From NCBI RefSeq assembly GCF_017939745.1, contig NZ_JAGKQQ010000001.1, positions 3,906,001-3,970,000 on the forward strand: 64,000 nucleotides of DNA, read 5' to 3'. This document shows positions 35,537 through 43,212 of this stretch, piece by piece. A model generated the notes under the pieces. It was given only the letters and a program-made list of their open reading frames with translations, searched no databases and had not been told where the DNA came from. Every line of letters starts with the position of its first letter. Position 1 is the first letter of the stretch. Position numbers and translations under genes: made by a program. The DNA comes from Gemmata palustris. Lineage in GTDB: Bacteria > Planctomycetota > Planctomycetia > Gemmatales > Gemmataceae.

Positions 35537-35879
35537 CAGTTGGGGTTACCGGCTTCGGCACGGCGCCGGCGGTTTGCATCTGTCGGACCAGCGTCGCCGC
35601 CAGCCCGATTCCCCCGCCATCGGCGAGGTGCCGACCCAAGTACAGATCGAACAAACCGCCCTGCACGTCACCGGAGTCGCCGGGGAACATGCCGCCCCCC
35701 TCATCGGGGTCGAGCGTCTGGCGCATCTCCTTCAACAGCATCGAGAGGAAGGTGGCCTCCATCTCGCCGGCCATGTTCTTGAGACGCGCTTCTTCCTTGC
35801 TCTGAACCGTAGCACCATACTTGGCCGCGTAGGGGTCTGAAATTGTGGTCATAGACGCAATACTTTCCGTCCCGATCAT
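35472..35879 (-). CDS. flgJ: Rod-binding protein, FlgJ N-terminal type
   Basis: The 135-residue protein contains the rod-binding domain core, KNMAGEMEATFLSMLLKEMRQTLDP, then GGGMFPGDSGDVQGGLFDLYLGRHLADGGGIGLA (both quoted in part). There is no muramidase domain, as in many non-enteric bacteria, so wall opening must be done by another enzyme. The ATG at 35879 follows an AGGAGGGG ribosome site. A second in-frame ATG (MTTISDPYAAK) lies nine codons downstream. Confidence 0.82.
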   Translation of the reverse strand: MIGTESIASMTTISDPYAAKYGATVQSKEEARLKNMAGEMEATFLSMLLKEMRQTLDPDEGGGMFPGDSGDVQGGLFDLYLGRHLADGGGIGLAATLVRQMQTAGAVPKPVTPTDAHRAPTAFDHHRDVPPAPAG

Positions 35880-35917
35880 AATTTTCCCCTCCTGTTTGAA
35901 AATTGGTTTCAAAGGCC

Positions 35918-36025
35918 GAGTTCCAAGTTTCCCGTTCCAGAGTTCCAAGACCAAATCCCAACGCGGCGGTTCTCGCCATCGCTTGGTATTCAACTTGGAA
36001 CGTGGAACCCGGAAACTTGGAACTC
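35918..36025. repeat. Inverted repeat between flgI and flgJ
   Basis: GAGTTCCAAGTTTCC (35918-35932) is repeated in inverted form at 36011-36025. The 78-base spacer holds several more GGAAC/TTCCA pieces. It can form a long hairpin in the operon message, which may set relative levels of flgI and the downstream genes. Confidence 0.6.
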
Positions 36026-36030
36026 CCGAC

Positions 36031-37137
36031 TCACTCGATCAGCAGTTCCGCGTGGAGCGCCCCGGCCTTCTTCATGGCCTGGAAGATGGCGATCAGGTCG
36101 CGCGGGCTGACCCCAAGGGCGTTCATGGCCCGCGCGACGTCCGCGACCGTGGCGGCCTTCGGGAGCGGGATGAGCCGCGCCTGCTGCTCGCTACTGGCGG
36201 TCTGCACGCGCGGTACAACGGTGGTCACCCCACCGGAAAACGGCGCCGGTTGCGACACGAGCGGGTTGATCGAGATCCCGATGTACAGGTTCCCGTGTGC
36301 CACCGCTGTGGGGGAGATGGAGACGTGCTCCCCGGCCACCACGGTGCCCGTGCGCTCGTTAATGACGACCCGGGCCGGCGCGTCCGGGCGCACCTCCAGG
36401 AGCCCGACCTCCGCGATGAACTGGGTCGCCGACTTGCTCAGGTCGGTCGGCTGGCACAGCACCACCGCGCCGGGGTCGGCCGCGCTCGCGGTTCCGGGGT
36501 AGCGCTCGTTGATCGTCTTCGCGATCAAGCGCGACGTGTTGAAGTCGGGGTCCTTCAGGAGCAGCGTGGCCTTCCCGTCGCGGACCAGTTCGCCGGGCAC
36601 TTCCTTCTCGATGAACGCGCCGCCCGGGATGCGCCCGACGTTCACGTGGTTCTTCTGCACGCCGCCGCCCCCCACGGTCACCGAGAAGCCGCCGATGGAC
36701 AGCGGCCCCTGGGCCAGCGCGTACACGTTGCCGTCGGCCCCGCGCAGGGGCGTGAAGATCAGCGTGCCGCCCTGGAGACTGCGGGCGTCGTCCATCGCGG
36801 ACACGGTCACGTCCAGCTTCCCGCCCTTCCGCGCGAACGGCCCGATCTCGGCCGTCACCATGACCGCCGAGATGCTCGTGGAGCGGAGGACCGATTCGGC
36901 CGGGAGCTGACTGAAGATCTGCGTCGTCGTGCCCATGCGCTGGAGCATGTCCACCGCGATCTGCTGCGTGAACGTGCTGCGGCTCCCGGTGCCGTCCAGC
37001 CCGACCACCAGCCCGAACCCGAACAACTGGTTCCCGCGCGCGCCCGACACGTCGGTGACGTCCTTGATCCGCACCTGTGCGGGCGCCTGGGACGTCACCG
37101 CGAGCACGGCGGCGGCGGCGATCAACAGCCGGTACAT
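36031..37137 (-). CDS. flgI: Flagellar P-ring protein FlgI
   Basis: The 368-residue protein has a Sec signal peptide (MYRLLIAAAAVLAVTSQAPAQ) and typical FlgI motifs: RIKDVTDVSGARGNQLFGFGLVVGLDGTG, SAMDDARSLQGGTLIFTPLRGADG, and GVSPRDLIAIFQAMKKAGAL (parts quoted). FlgI forms the P ring in the peptidoglycan around the distal rod. It lies between flgH and flgJ, the classical order. Confidence 0.95.
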   Translation of the reverse strand: MYRLLIAAAAVLAVTSQAPAQVRIKDVTDVSGARGNQLFGFGLVVGLDGTGSRSTFTQQIAVDMLQRMGTTTQIFSQLPAESVLRSTSISAVMVTAEIGPFARKGGKLDVTVSAMDDARSLQGGTLIFTPLRGADGNVYALAQGPLSIGGFSVTVGGGGVQKNHVNVGRIPGGAFIEKEVPGELVRDGKATLLLKDPDFNTSRLIAKTINERYPGTASAADPGAVVLCQPTDLSKSATQFIAEVGLLEVRPDAPARVVINERTGTVVAGEHVSISPTAVAHGNLYIGISINPLVSQPAPFSGGVTTVVPRVQTASSEQQARLIPLPKAATVADVARAMNALGVSPRDLIAIFQAMKKAGALHAELLIE

Positions 37138-37208
37138 GTTTTCCCCCTTGTGGGAACGACCGACGGGCCAGTGACCCGCCGGTCATAAGTGATCTTCCAC
37201 GGGTCCGA

Positions 37209-37847
37209 CTACGGGCGCAGCAGGTTGCCGAGGCGCCCGAGGTAGCCCTGTTTCGTCGTCCGCGTCGTCGGCCCGCGGCCCAAGTAACTGATGCGGAAGT
37301 TCGCGACCGAGCCGGACGTGATGACGTTCCCCACCCCGATGTCGGCCGGGCGCACGACGCCGGTGATGCGCAGCACGCGCTCCTCGCCCTGAACGACGCG
37401 GCTCCGGTACCCCTCGACGACCAGGTTCCCGTTGGGCATCACGTCCACCACCGTTACGGCCATGCGGTCCGTAAACACACGATTGACCGTGTTTTGCGCG
37501 TTGCCGTTGAACGCCATGTTGCTGCTCTGGTTCGGGTACACGAACCCGACCCCCGGCGCGGTCACGGTGCCGGTCCCGCCCGCGGTGCCGGCACCGACCG
37601 GCCCGCCCCCGAACACCTGCACCTGACCGCTGGAAGTGGTCGTGCGGGTCAGGGCCTTCTGGTCCTGCTCGTTCGCGACGGTCGCCTCGGTGATGGTCAC
37701 CGTGAGCACGTCGCCGATGTTACGGGCGCGGTTGTCCTGGAACAGGAACCCGTACCGCGGGTCGCGCCGCTCCCAGAGCGAATCGGCCCGCCCGGTCGTG
37801 ACGGCCGCGGCGATCAGGCCGACGGAAGCTAACATCCAGCGCCTCAT
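37209..37847 (-). CDS. flgH: Flagellar L-ring protein FlgH without lipobox
   Basis: The 212-residue protein has FlgH motifs (SLWERRDPRYGFLFQDNRARNIGDVLTVTI, MAVTVVDVMPNGNLVVEGYR, ITGVVRPADIGVGNVITS; parts quoted). FlgH forms the outer-membrane L ring. Family members are lipoproteins, but this one has a plain Sec signal (AAAVTTGRADS) and no cysteine anywhere, so lipid anchoring is impossible. Its ATG overlaps the flgA stop by 4 bases. Confidence 0.93.
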   Translation of the reverse strand: MRRWMLASVGLIAAAVTTGRADSLWERRDPRYGFLFQDNRARNIGDVLTVTITEATVANEQDQKALTRTTTSSGQVQVFGGGPVGAGTAGGTGTVTAPGVGFVYPNQSSNMAFNGNAQNTVNRVFTDRMAVTVVDVMPNGNLVVEGYRSRVVQGEERVLRITGVVRPADIGVGNVITSGSVANFRISYLGRGPTTRTTKQGYLGRLGNLLRP

Positions 37848-38743
37848 GGCGATTGCCCTCCGAGTTCGACTTCGAGCTTGCCGGGTCCGGCGACCTTCGC
37901 GGGGATCAGCTTCTTCGAGTCGGGGTTCTGCACGAAGATGGTCTGACCGAGGCGCCCGTCCTGCTGGGCTTCGCCGACCATCACGATCTTCAGTTCGCCG
38001 CTCTGGATCAGCACTTCCACCCGCTGCCGGGCGCGAACGAGGACCTCGTTCCGGGCGCCCGCCCCGGGCGCGGGCAGCATCGCGGCACCGGGCATGGACG
38101 AGACGCTCGTAATCGCTCCTCCGGCGGGGGTCACCGCGGCCGGGGCGGGGCGCGTGCTCGACTTCACGTCGAGCTGAATGGCGAAGGCGAGTAGTGTTTC
38201 GCCGCCGCTGGCGATGGTCATGTCCATTTGCACGCGGCCGGTCGCGCCCGGCCGGGCGCGCGGCTTCGCGATAATCGAGACGCGCTCGTTCGCCGGCACT
38301 TCAGGGAGCTTCACCACGAGCGGTTGCGCGAGGTCGATCGTGAGACCGGGCGTATCTGCCGAGTGGCGAAAGAGTTCCGCCCGCGCCACCGCCACGACTT
38401 CTTCGGTCGTAACCGACCGGCGCGCCACCGCGACCGTCGAGCGCTCGGCCCCGACGACCCGCACGGCGTCGATCCCGGCCAACTGAATTCGGTACTCGAC
38501 GGACCGGCGCCCGAGGACAATGTTCTGGTCGCGCGGCTTGAGGTCCGCGAGGTCGAGTCGGGCCACACGGGCGCGGAGGTCGGCGTCCCCGCCGGACACG
38601 ACCGCGACGTCGCCGACCGTGACCAGCGCGGTCCCGACGGTCGCGCGCTCCGTGAGTTCCACCGTGACTGGGTCGCCCGCTCGCACCCCTGTGGTAACGA
38701 GCCCGGCGCCCACGAGGGCGAGCAGGAACCGAGAAATTCGCAT
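37844..38743 (-). CDS. flgA: Flagellar P-ring assembly chaperone FlgA
   Basis: The 299-residue exported protein (signal MRISRFLLALVGAGLVTTGVRA, quoted in part) has a C-terminal SAF-domain region (VLVRARQRVEVLIQSGELKI...GRLGQTIFVQNPDSKKLIPAKVAGPGKLEVEL, ends only). FlgA helps FlgI polymerise around the rod. The ATG at 38743 gives the signal peptide; a longer frame was rejected. It precedes flgH and flgI in the same operon. Confidence 0.88.
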   Translation of the reverse strand: MRISRFLLALVGAGLVTTGVRAGDPVTVELTERATVGTALVTVGDVAVVSGGDADLRARVARLDLADLKPRDQNIVLGRRSVEYRIQLAGIDAVRVVGAERSTVAVARRSVTTEEVVAVARAELFRHSADTPGLTIDLAQPLVVKLPEVPANERVSIIAKPRARPGATGRVQMDMTIASGGETLLAFAIQLDVKSSTRPAPAAVTPAGGAITSVSSMPGAAMLPAPGAGARNEVLVRARQRVEVLIQSGELKIVMVGEAQQDGRLGQTIFVQNPDSKKLIPAKVAGPGKLEVELGGQSP

Positions 38744-38873
38744 CCGTGCGCTCCCCATTGGGATCGGGTGTTCGCTCGCCCCGCGAGCGGTTCCGGTCTT
38801 GCGGCACGAGTCCCCCGACCCGCGCCGCAACGAAAGAGAAAGCACCACTCGCCCGAAAGCGAGTCAGAGCTTC

Positions 38874-39665
38874 TTATCGGATCAGGTCCGTGGTCGAGGC
38901 CAGCATGTTATCGGCGGTTCGCACGGCGCGCGTGTTGAACTCGTAGGCGCGCTGCGCGAGGATCAGGTTGACGAGTTCGGTCACCACGTCCACGTTGGAC
39001 CGCTCCAGGAACCCCTGGCGCGTCAGCCCGACGCCGTTCTGACCGGGCGTCGCGATGAGCGGCGCGCCGGAGGACGCCGTTTCCGCGAACAGGTTCCGCC
39101 CCTCGGCACTGAGGCCGGCCGGGTTCTGGAACCGCACGAGCGTGAGCTGCCCCAGCACGGTCGAAGCGTTGAGCGCCCCGGCGTTCTGCACCGAGATGGT
39201 GCCGTCGGACCCGACCGAAACGGCCACCGCGGACGTCGGGATCGTGATTTGCGGTGAGATCAGGAACCCGTCGCTCGTGACGAGACTCCCCTGTGCGTTC
39301 AGGCGCAGCGCCCCGTCGCGCGTGTACCGCAGTTCGCCGCTGGGCAGCGTGACCTGGAAGAACCCTTCGCCCTCCACGGCCACGTCGAACGGGTTCTGCG
39401 TGTTGACCAGCGCGCCTTCGGTGAACACCTTCGTGATGCCCGCCACCCGCGCCCCGCTCCCGATCTGCAGACCGGTGGGCACCTGGAGCCCCTGGGCCGC
39501 GTCCGAGCCCGGGGCGCGCTGGGTCACGTAGATGAGGTCCTGGAAGTCCGCTTGCCCCTTCTTGAACCCGTTGGTGTTCACGTTGGCGATGTTGTTCGAC
39601 GTGTTGTCGATCGCCGTGGTCTGGACGTTCATACCAGTCGCGCTGGTGAACAGGGCCTTAATCAC
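38874..39665 (-). CDS. flgG: Flagellar distal rod protein FlgG
   Basis: The 263-residue protein starts with GTG after a GGAGGG ribosome site, giving the FlgG N-terminus IKALFTSATGMNVQTTAIDN, then NNIANVNTNGFKKGQADFQDL (quoted in part). The C-terminus reads SNVDVVTELVNLILAQRAYEFNTRAVRTADNML, the usual rod/hook signature. FlgG forms the distal rod. It is the best-conserved gene of this operon. Confidence 0.95.
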   Translation of the reverse strand: MIKALFTSATGMNVQTTAIDNTSNNIANVNTNGFKKGQADFQDLIYVTQRAPGSDAAQGLQVPTGLQIGSGARVAGITKVFTEGALVNTQNPFDVAVEGEGFFQVTLPSGELRYTRDGALRLNAQGSLVTSDGFLISPQITIPTSAVAVSVGSDGTISVQNAGALNASTVLGQLTLVRFQNPAGLSAEGRNLFAETASSGAPLIATPGQNGVGLTRQGFLERSNVDVVTELVNLILAQRAYEFNTRAVRTADNMLASTTDLIR

Positions 39666-39773
39666 GGGGAACCCTCCGGTTAAATGCGAAACGCGCGGTC
39701 CGAAAAGTCGTGCGCCGCGGGAACGCGGGAAGCCCACCTAAAGTGTTCCACCCGCCCACGTTAGATCTTCGAG

Positions 39774-40502
39774 CTAGGAGTTCTGCGGGCGCGTGTTCAG
39801 TTGAATCGTTTCGGCGAGCGAGCGGAGCGCGCGCTGCGCGGCATCGTAGTAGCGGGCGCCGATGATGAGCCGCACCATCGCGTCGGCCGGTTGCACGTTG
39901 GAGCCCTCGCGGAACCCCTGCATCACCTGCGTGGGCGCGGCCTGGAGCCCGGCCCCGGGCGGCGCGGTGTAGAGCGTCGGCCCCGTGGCCGTGAGTTGTT
40001 GCGGGTTGGCGAAGCGCACCACGCGGAGCTGCCCGAGCGGTTGCCCGTCGGCCGTGATGCTCCCGTCGGACGCGATGACGACCCGGTTCGCGTTCGGGGG
40101 GATCGTGACCGCCCCGTTTTCGCTCTGGAGGGCGTACCCGCCCTGGCTGACGAGCTGGCCCCCGGGGGTCGGGAAGAAGCACCCGTTGCGGGTGTAGAGC
40201 GGCCCGTTCGGGCCGTTGAGCACGAAGAAGCGGTCGGGGTCGCCGAGCGCGAGGTCGTAGGGGTGATTGGTTTGTTGGAGCGCGCCGGGGCGGAAGTCGT
40301 TGTAGGCCTGAACGGTGCGCACGCCGGTGATGTCACCGGTCGGTTCGGTCGCGCGCCCGAGGGCGCGGTCGAAGGTCTCGAACACCAGCCCGCGCTCGCG
40401 GTACCCGGGTGTCGTCGCGTGGGCCAGATTGTGGGCGGTAACCTCTTGCTGTTCCGAGGCGACCACGAGCGCGGAGGCCGCGCTATACATTCCGCGGATC
40501 AT
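39774..40502 (-). CDS. flgF: Flagellar rod/hook protein FlgF-like
   Basis: The 242-residue protein has the flagellar basal-body N-motif (MIRGMYSAASALVVASEQQEVTAHNLAHATTPGYRERG, ends quoted), a central DLALGDPDRFFVLNGPNGPLYTRNG and the C-terminal SNVQPADAMVRLIIGARYYDAAQRAL. FlgF is the proximal rod subunit. It heads the operon. On the minus strand a CGATAAG box is present 35-40 bases upstream, but it lacks a matched -35. Confidence 0.88.
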   Translation of the reverse strand: MIRGMYSAASALVVASEQQEVTAHNLAHATTPGYRERGLVFETFDRALGRATEPTGDITGVRTVQAYNDFRPGALQQTNHPYDLALGDPDRFFVLNGPNGPLYTRNGCFFPTPGGQLVSQGGYALQSENGAVTIPPNANRVVIASDGSITADGQPLGQLRVVRFANPQQLTATGPTLYTAPPGAGLQAAPTQVMQGFREGSNVQPADAMVRLIIGARYYDAAQRALRSLAETIQLNTRPQNS

Positions 40503-40620
40503 GGTAGATCGTTCCGGTGGATCGGGTCCACGGAACTTATCGACCCCGCACGATCGGCGCGTTCACTTCTTTTGCGCGATCTCACCCGGTCGGCAAAATC
40601 GCCACACTTTTACAGTTGAC

Positions 40621-41043
40621 TCAGGCGGTCGCGGCGACCAACTGGCCGCTCTGCATCGCCGCAACCTTACCGGCACGTTCCAGTTCGTTCGCTTCGACCC
40701 GGACCGCCTCGAACCCCTCGCGGAGCGTGCGGAGGATCTTCCGCGCGCTCGCGACGCTCTCAACGGTCGGCTTGCTCAGGGTGGTCACCGCGAACTCGTA
40801 GAGCCGCAGGATGTTGGTGTTGACTTCGGGGTTCACCTCGACCCGGACCCCGTCCGCCAGGGCCATGATAATGTGCTGCGTCTTGCTCACGCGCGCCACC
40901 GCCCCGGACGTGTCCCCCGCGCCGAGCGCGGCCTCGGCCCGGTCGAGGTGCTCCAGCGCCTTGTCGTACAGGGCGAGGAGCAGGTCCATGCGGGTCCATC
41001 CGGTGTCCGGTTGCGTCTGCTGGTAACGGCGGTAGGCGTTCAT
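40621..41043 (-). CDS. fliS: Flagellar export chaperone FliS
   Basis: The 140-residue helical protein has the FliS pattern: AYRRYQQTQ at the start, MDLLLALYDKALEHLDRAEAAL, then VARVSKTQHIIMALADGVRVEVNPEVNTNILRLYEF (quoted in part). FliS binds the C-terminus of flagellin and prevents early assembly. It lies 30 bases after fliD, the usual partner. Confidence 0.9.
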   Translation of the reverse strand: MNAYRRYQQTQPDTGWTRMDLLLALYDKALEHLDRAEAALGAGDTSGAVARVSKTQHIIMALADGVRVEVNPEVNTNILRLYEFAVTTLSKPTVESVASARKILRTLREGFEAVRVEANELERAGKVAAMQSGQLVAATA

Positions 41044-41073
41044 GGGGGAGGTCCGTATCGGGTTACTGGGGCG

Positions 41074-43077
41074 TTACTTGGAACTCGTGGCGCTCGAGGT
41101 CAGGGACGAGAGCTGGGTCTGAATCCCCTTCAGGTTGTTCACCGCAGTCTCCATCGCAGCGAACTGCGACTGGAGTTGAGCGGCCTTGGAGTCAACGAGT
41201 GCTTGCTGCTTGGCAACGTTCTTGTCGATATCCGATGTCTGCTTCGTGAACACCTCGTTGATCTGCTTGAACCGGCCGTTCACGGGGTCGAGGTACTTGT
41301 TGAGCACCGAGCCGAGCCGACTGGCCAGCCCCTGGGTGACGGTTACGTTCGCAGAACCGGCGGAGGAGAGCGTCGAGGTCACCTGGAGCCCGTCGGTGCT
41401 GGCGTTCCCCGAGGAACCGGTGAGGATCTGGCCGGACCCGGTCGCGGCTTCGGTTACGCCATTCACCACGAAGTTCCCGGCGACGTCCGTGCCGGTGCCG
41501 GTCTCGGTACCGGCGAACCCGAGCGCGTTGAGCACGTCGGCCGACCCGCCGGTGATCGCGATGGTGGCCCCGGACCCGTACTTCTGGGTCGTGATCTGGG
41601 CCTTCCCGTCCCCGTTGATCGTGGCGGTGACGAGGTTCCCGTTCAAACCCGAGGCCGAGTTGATCGCCTTCTGGACCGCGGCGATCAGCTCCTCCGGGGT
41701 GCTGTACGTCCCGCCCGGCAGGGTCACTCCGACCGCGGTCAGGCCGTTCAGTTTGACCTGAAGGGCGTTATTGGGCGGGGTGAGCATCACCGCGCCCGGG
41801 GCACCGGACGCGACCACGACGGCGCGCGTCGCCGGGGCCGTCACGTTGACCTTGTACGGCGTGCCGGCCGTGGGCTTGGTCTTGTTCGTGCCGATGAGGA
41901 AATCGACCCCGCTGGCGTCCGACTTACCCGAGAGCGAGAACAGGCGCTTGAAATCGGCCTGGGCGGTGTCGCTGGTGGCCAGCGCGGTGGTGAACTTCGC
42001 GGAGTCGAACGCCAGCTTCCCCTCGTCGGTGAACGAGAGGCCGACCGTGGAGAGGCGGTTCGAGCTGGTGGTCAGCCCGGGGATCGTGGCCGAGAGAGCG
42101 CCCGAGAGCTCGTTGGCCAGCGCGGACACGTCGCCGTTCCCGAGCAGCGCCCCGGCCGTCGAACTGTCGGCGTCGAACTGGGTTTGCTCGGTGATGAAGT
42201 CGCGCACCGCGTTGTACGAGGTGACGAAATCCTGGACCGACTTGACGGTGGCGTCGGTGTCGGCCTTGACCGTCACGGTGATGGTCTTGGCCGCGTCCGC
42301 CTGGAGCACGTTCAGGCTGACGCCCGTAATCAGGTTGTTCACCTGATTGGTCGCGCTGGTCACGGTGATCGCCCCGGCCCCGCTCCCGACCTTCACCTGG
42401 GCGTCCGTCGCGGCCTGGACCACGGTGGCACCCGGATCGATCGCGGCGCCGGTGCCGGTGCTCAGGTTGTTCGTAACGGTGATGGCGTTGGCCGACCCCG
42501 TCTTGGCGGACGTGAGGAGCAACCGGTAGGGGGTGACACCCGTGCCGTCGTTGACCACGGAGGCCCGGAGGTCGCCCCCGGCCGTGTTGATCGAGTCGGC
42601 CAGGCCCTGGAGCGTGTTGTTGCGACTGTCGACCGTCACGGTCGTCGCGGTCCCGCTGCCGACCTGAAGGGTCAGCGTCCCCTCCTTGATCTGAGCGTTG
42701 GGGTCGGCGAACCCGGCGGACGAGGTCTGCGCGGCCTTCGCGAGGCTCACGACGGACAGCGAGTACGTGCCCGCGACCGCGGCCGTTCCTGCGGTCGCGG
42801 TCAGGGACGTGCTGTCGGACGTGGTCGCGGTGCGCCCGTCGAACGCCCCGCCACCCGATCGGGCCAGGGCATTGGTTTTGGATTGTAAGTCGAACAGTTT
42901 GCCCTGCAGCGTGGCAAACGTGGCTTGTTTGCTGATGACTTCGGTCTTCTGGACCTTGAACCGGTCGATCCGCTGTTGGCTGATCGAGTTCAATCCTTCG
43001 ATGATCTTGGCGGTATCGATACCGGTGGCCAGGCCGGCGAAGTTGAGTCCGTTGGAGTTAACGCCACTGATGGCCAT
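41074..43077 (-). CDS. fliD: Flagellar filament cap protein FliD
   Basis: The 667-residue HAP2 begins with NGLNFAGLATGIDTAKIIEGL and ends with a coiled coil (NVAKQQALVDSKAAQLQSQFAAMETAVNNLKGIQTQL, ends quoted). Its middle contains repeated beta segments (STALTLTG-like, GDVSALANELSGALSATIPGL). The ATG at 43077 was chosen because it gives the family N-terminus; upstream codons are not homologous. It caps the growing filament. It sits between fliC and fliS. Confidence 0.92.
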   Translation of the reverse strand: MAISGVNSNGLNFAGLATGIDTAKIIEGLNSISQQRIDRFKVQKTEVISKQATFATLQGKLFDLQSKTNALARSGGGAFDGRTATTSDSTSLTATAGTAAVAGTYSLSVVSLAKAAQTSSAGFADPNAQIKEGTLTLQVGSGTATTVTVDSRNNTLQGLADSINTAGGDLRASVVNDGTGVTPYRLLLTSAKTGSANAITVTNNLSTGTGAAIDPGATVVQAATDAQVKVGSGAGAITVTSATNQVNNLITGVSLNVLQADAAKTITVTVKADTDATVKSVQDFVTSYNAVRDFITEQTQFDADSSTAGALLGNGDVSALANELSGALSATIPGLTTSSNRLSTVGLSFTDEGKLAFDSAKFTTALATSDTAQADFKRLFSLSGKSDASGVDFLIGTNKTKPTAGTPYKVNVTAPATRAVVVASGAPGAVMLTPPNNALQVKLNGLTAVGVTLPGGTYSTPEELIAAVQKAINSASGLNGNLVTATINGDGKAQITTQKYGSGATIAITGGSADVLNALGFAGTETGTGTDVAGNFVVNGVTEAATGSGQILTGSSGNASTDGLQVTSTLSSAGSANVTVTQGLASRLGSVLNKYLDPVNGRFKQINEVFTKQTSDIDKNVAKQQALVDSKAAQLQSQFAAMETAVNNLKGIQTQLSSLTSSATSSK

Positions 43078-43145
43078 GAGAAACCTCGGGGTAGTTATGT
43101 GGGGCGCGAAAAGCGCGGGACGCGACAACCATAGTGTGCGGAACG

Positions 43146-43179
43146 GGACGCGGGGCGAAGTTTCCTCCGCTCCGCGTCC
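43146..43179 (-). terminator. Hairpin downstream of fliC
   Basis: GGACGCGG (43146-43153) pairs with CCGCGTCC (43172-43179), with further GGCG/CGCT pairing inside. It lacks a T-run, so it could reduce rather than stop readthrough from fliC into fliD-fliS. Confidence 0.4.
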
Positions 43180-43212
43180 ATTGGGTATCACTTTTCAACT
43201 AGTCCCGATCGC

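Noticed and set aside
35700-35979. Alternative frames over flgJ
   Set aside because: The rod-binding domain and the strong ribosome site at 35879 define one frame; the other has no motif.
40531-40545. CGATAAG box upstream of flgF as a sigma-28 promoter
   Set aside because: No CAAATTT-type box at the spacing seen before fliC and flgM, so the match is probably chance.
40560-40620. Possible sigma-54 site before flgF (GG...GC)
   Set aside because: The GG and GC pairs are 7 bases apart rather than 10, so the required spacing is not met.
40315-42888. 857-residue plus-strand frame opposite fliS/fliD
   Set aside because: Composition typical of an antisense shadow (Arg, Gly, Val, His); it overlaps two clear flagellar genes.
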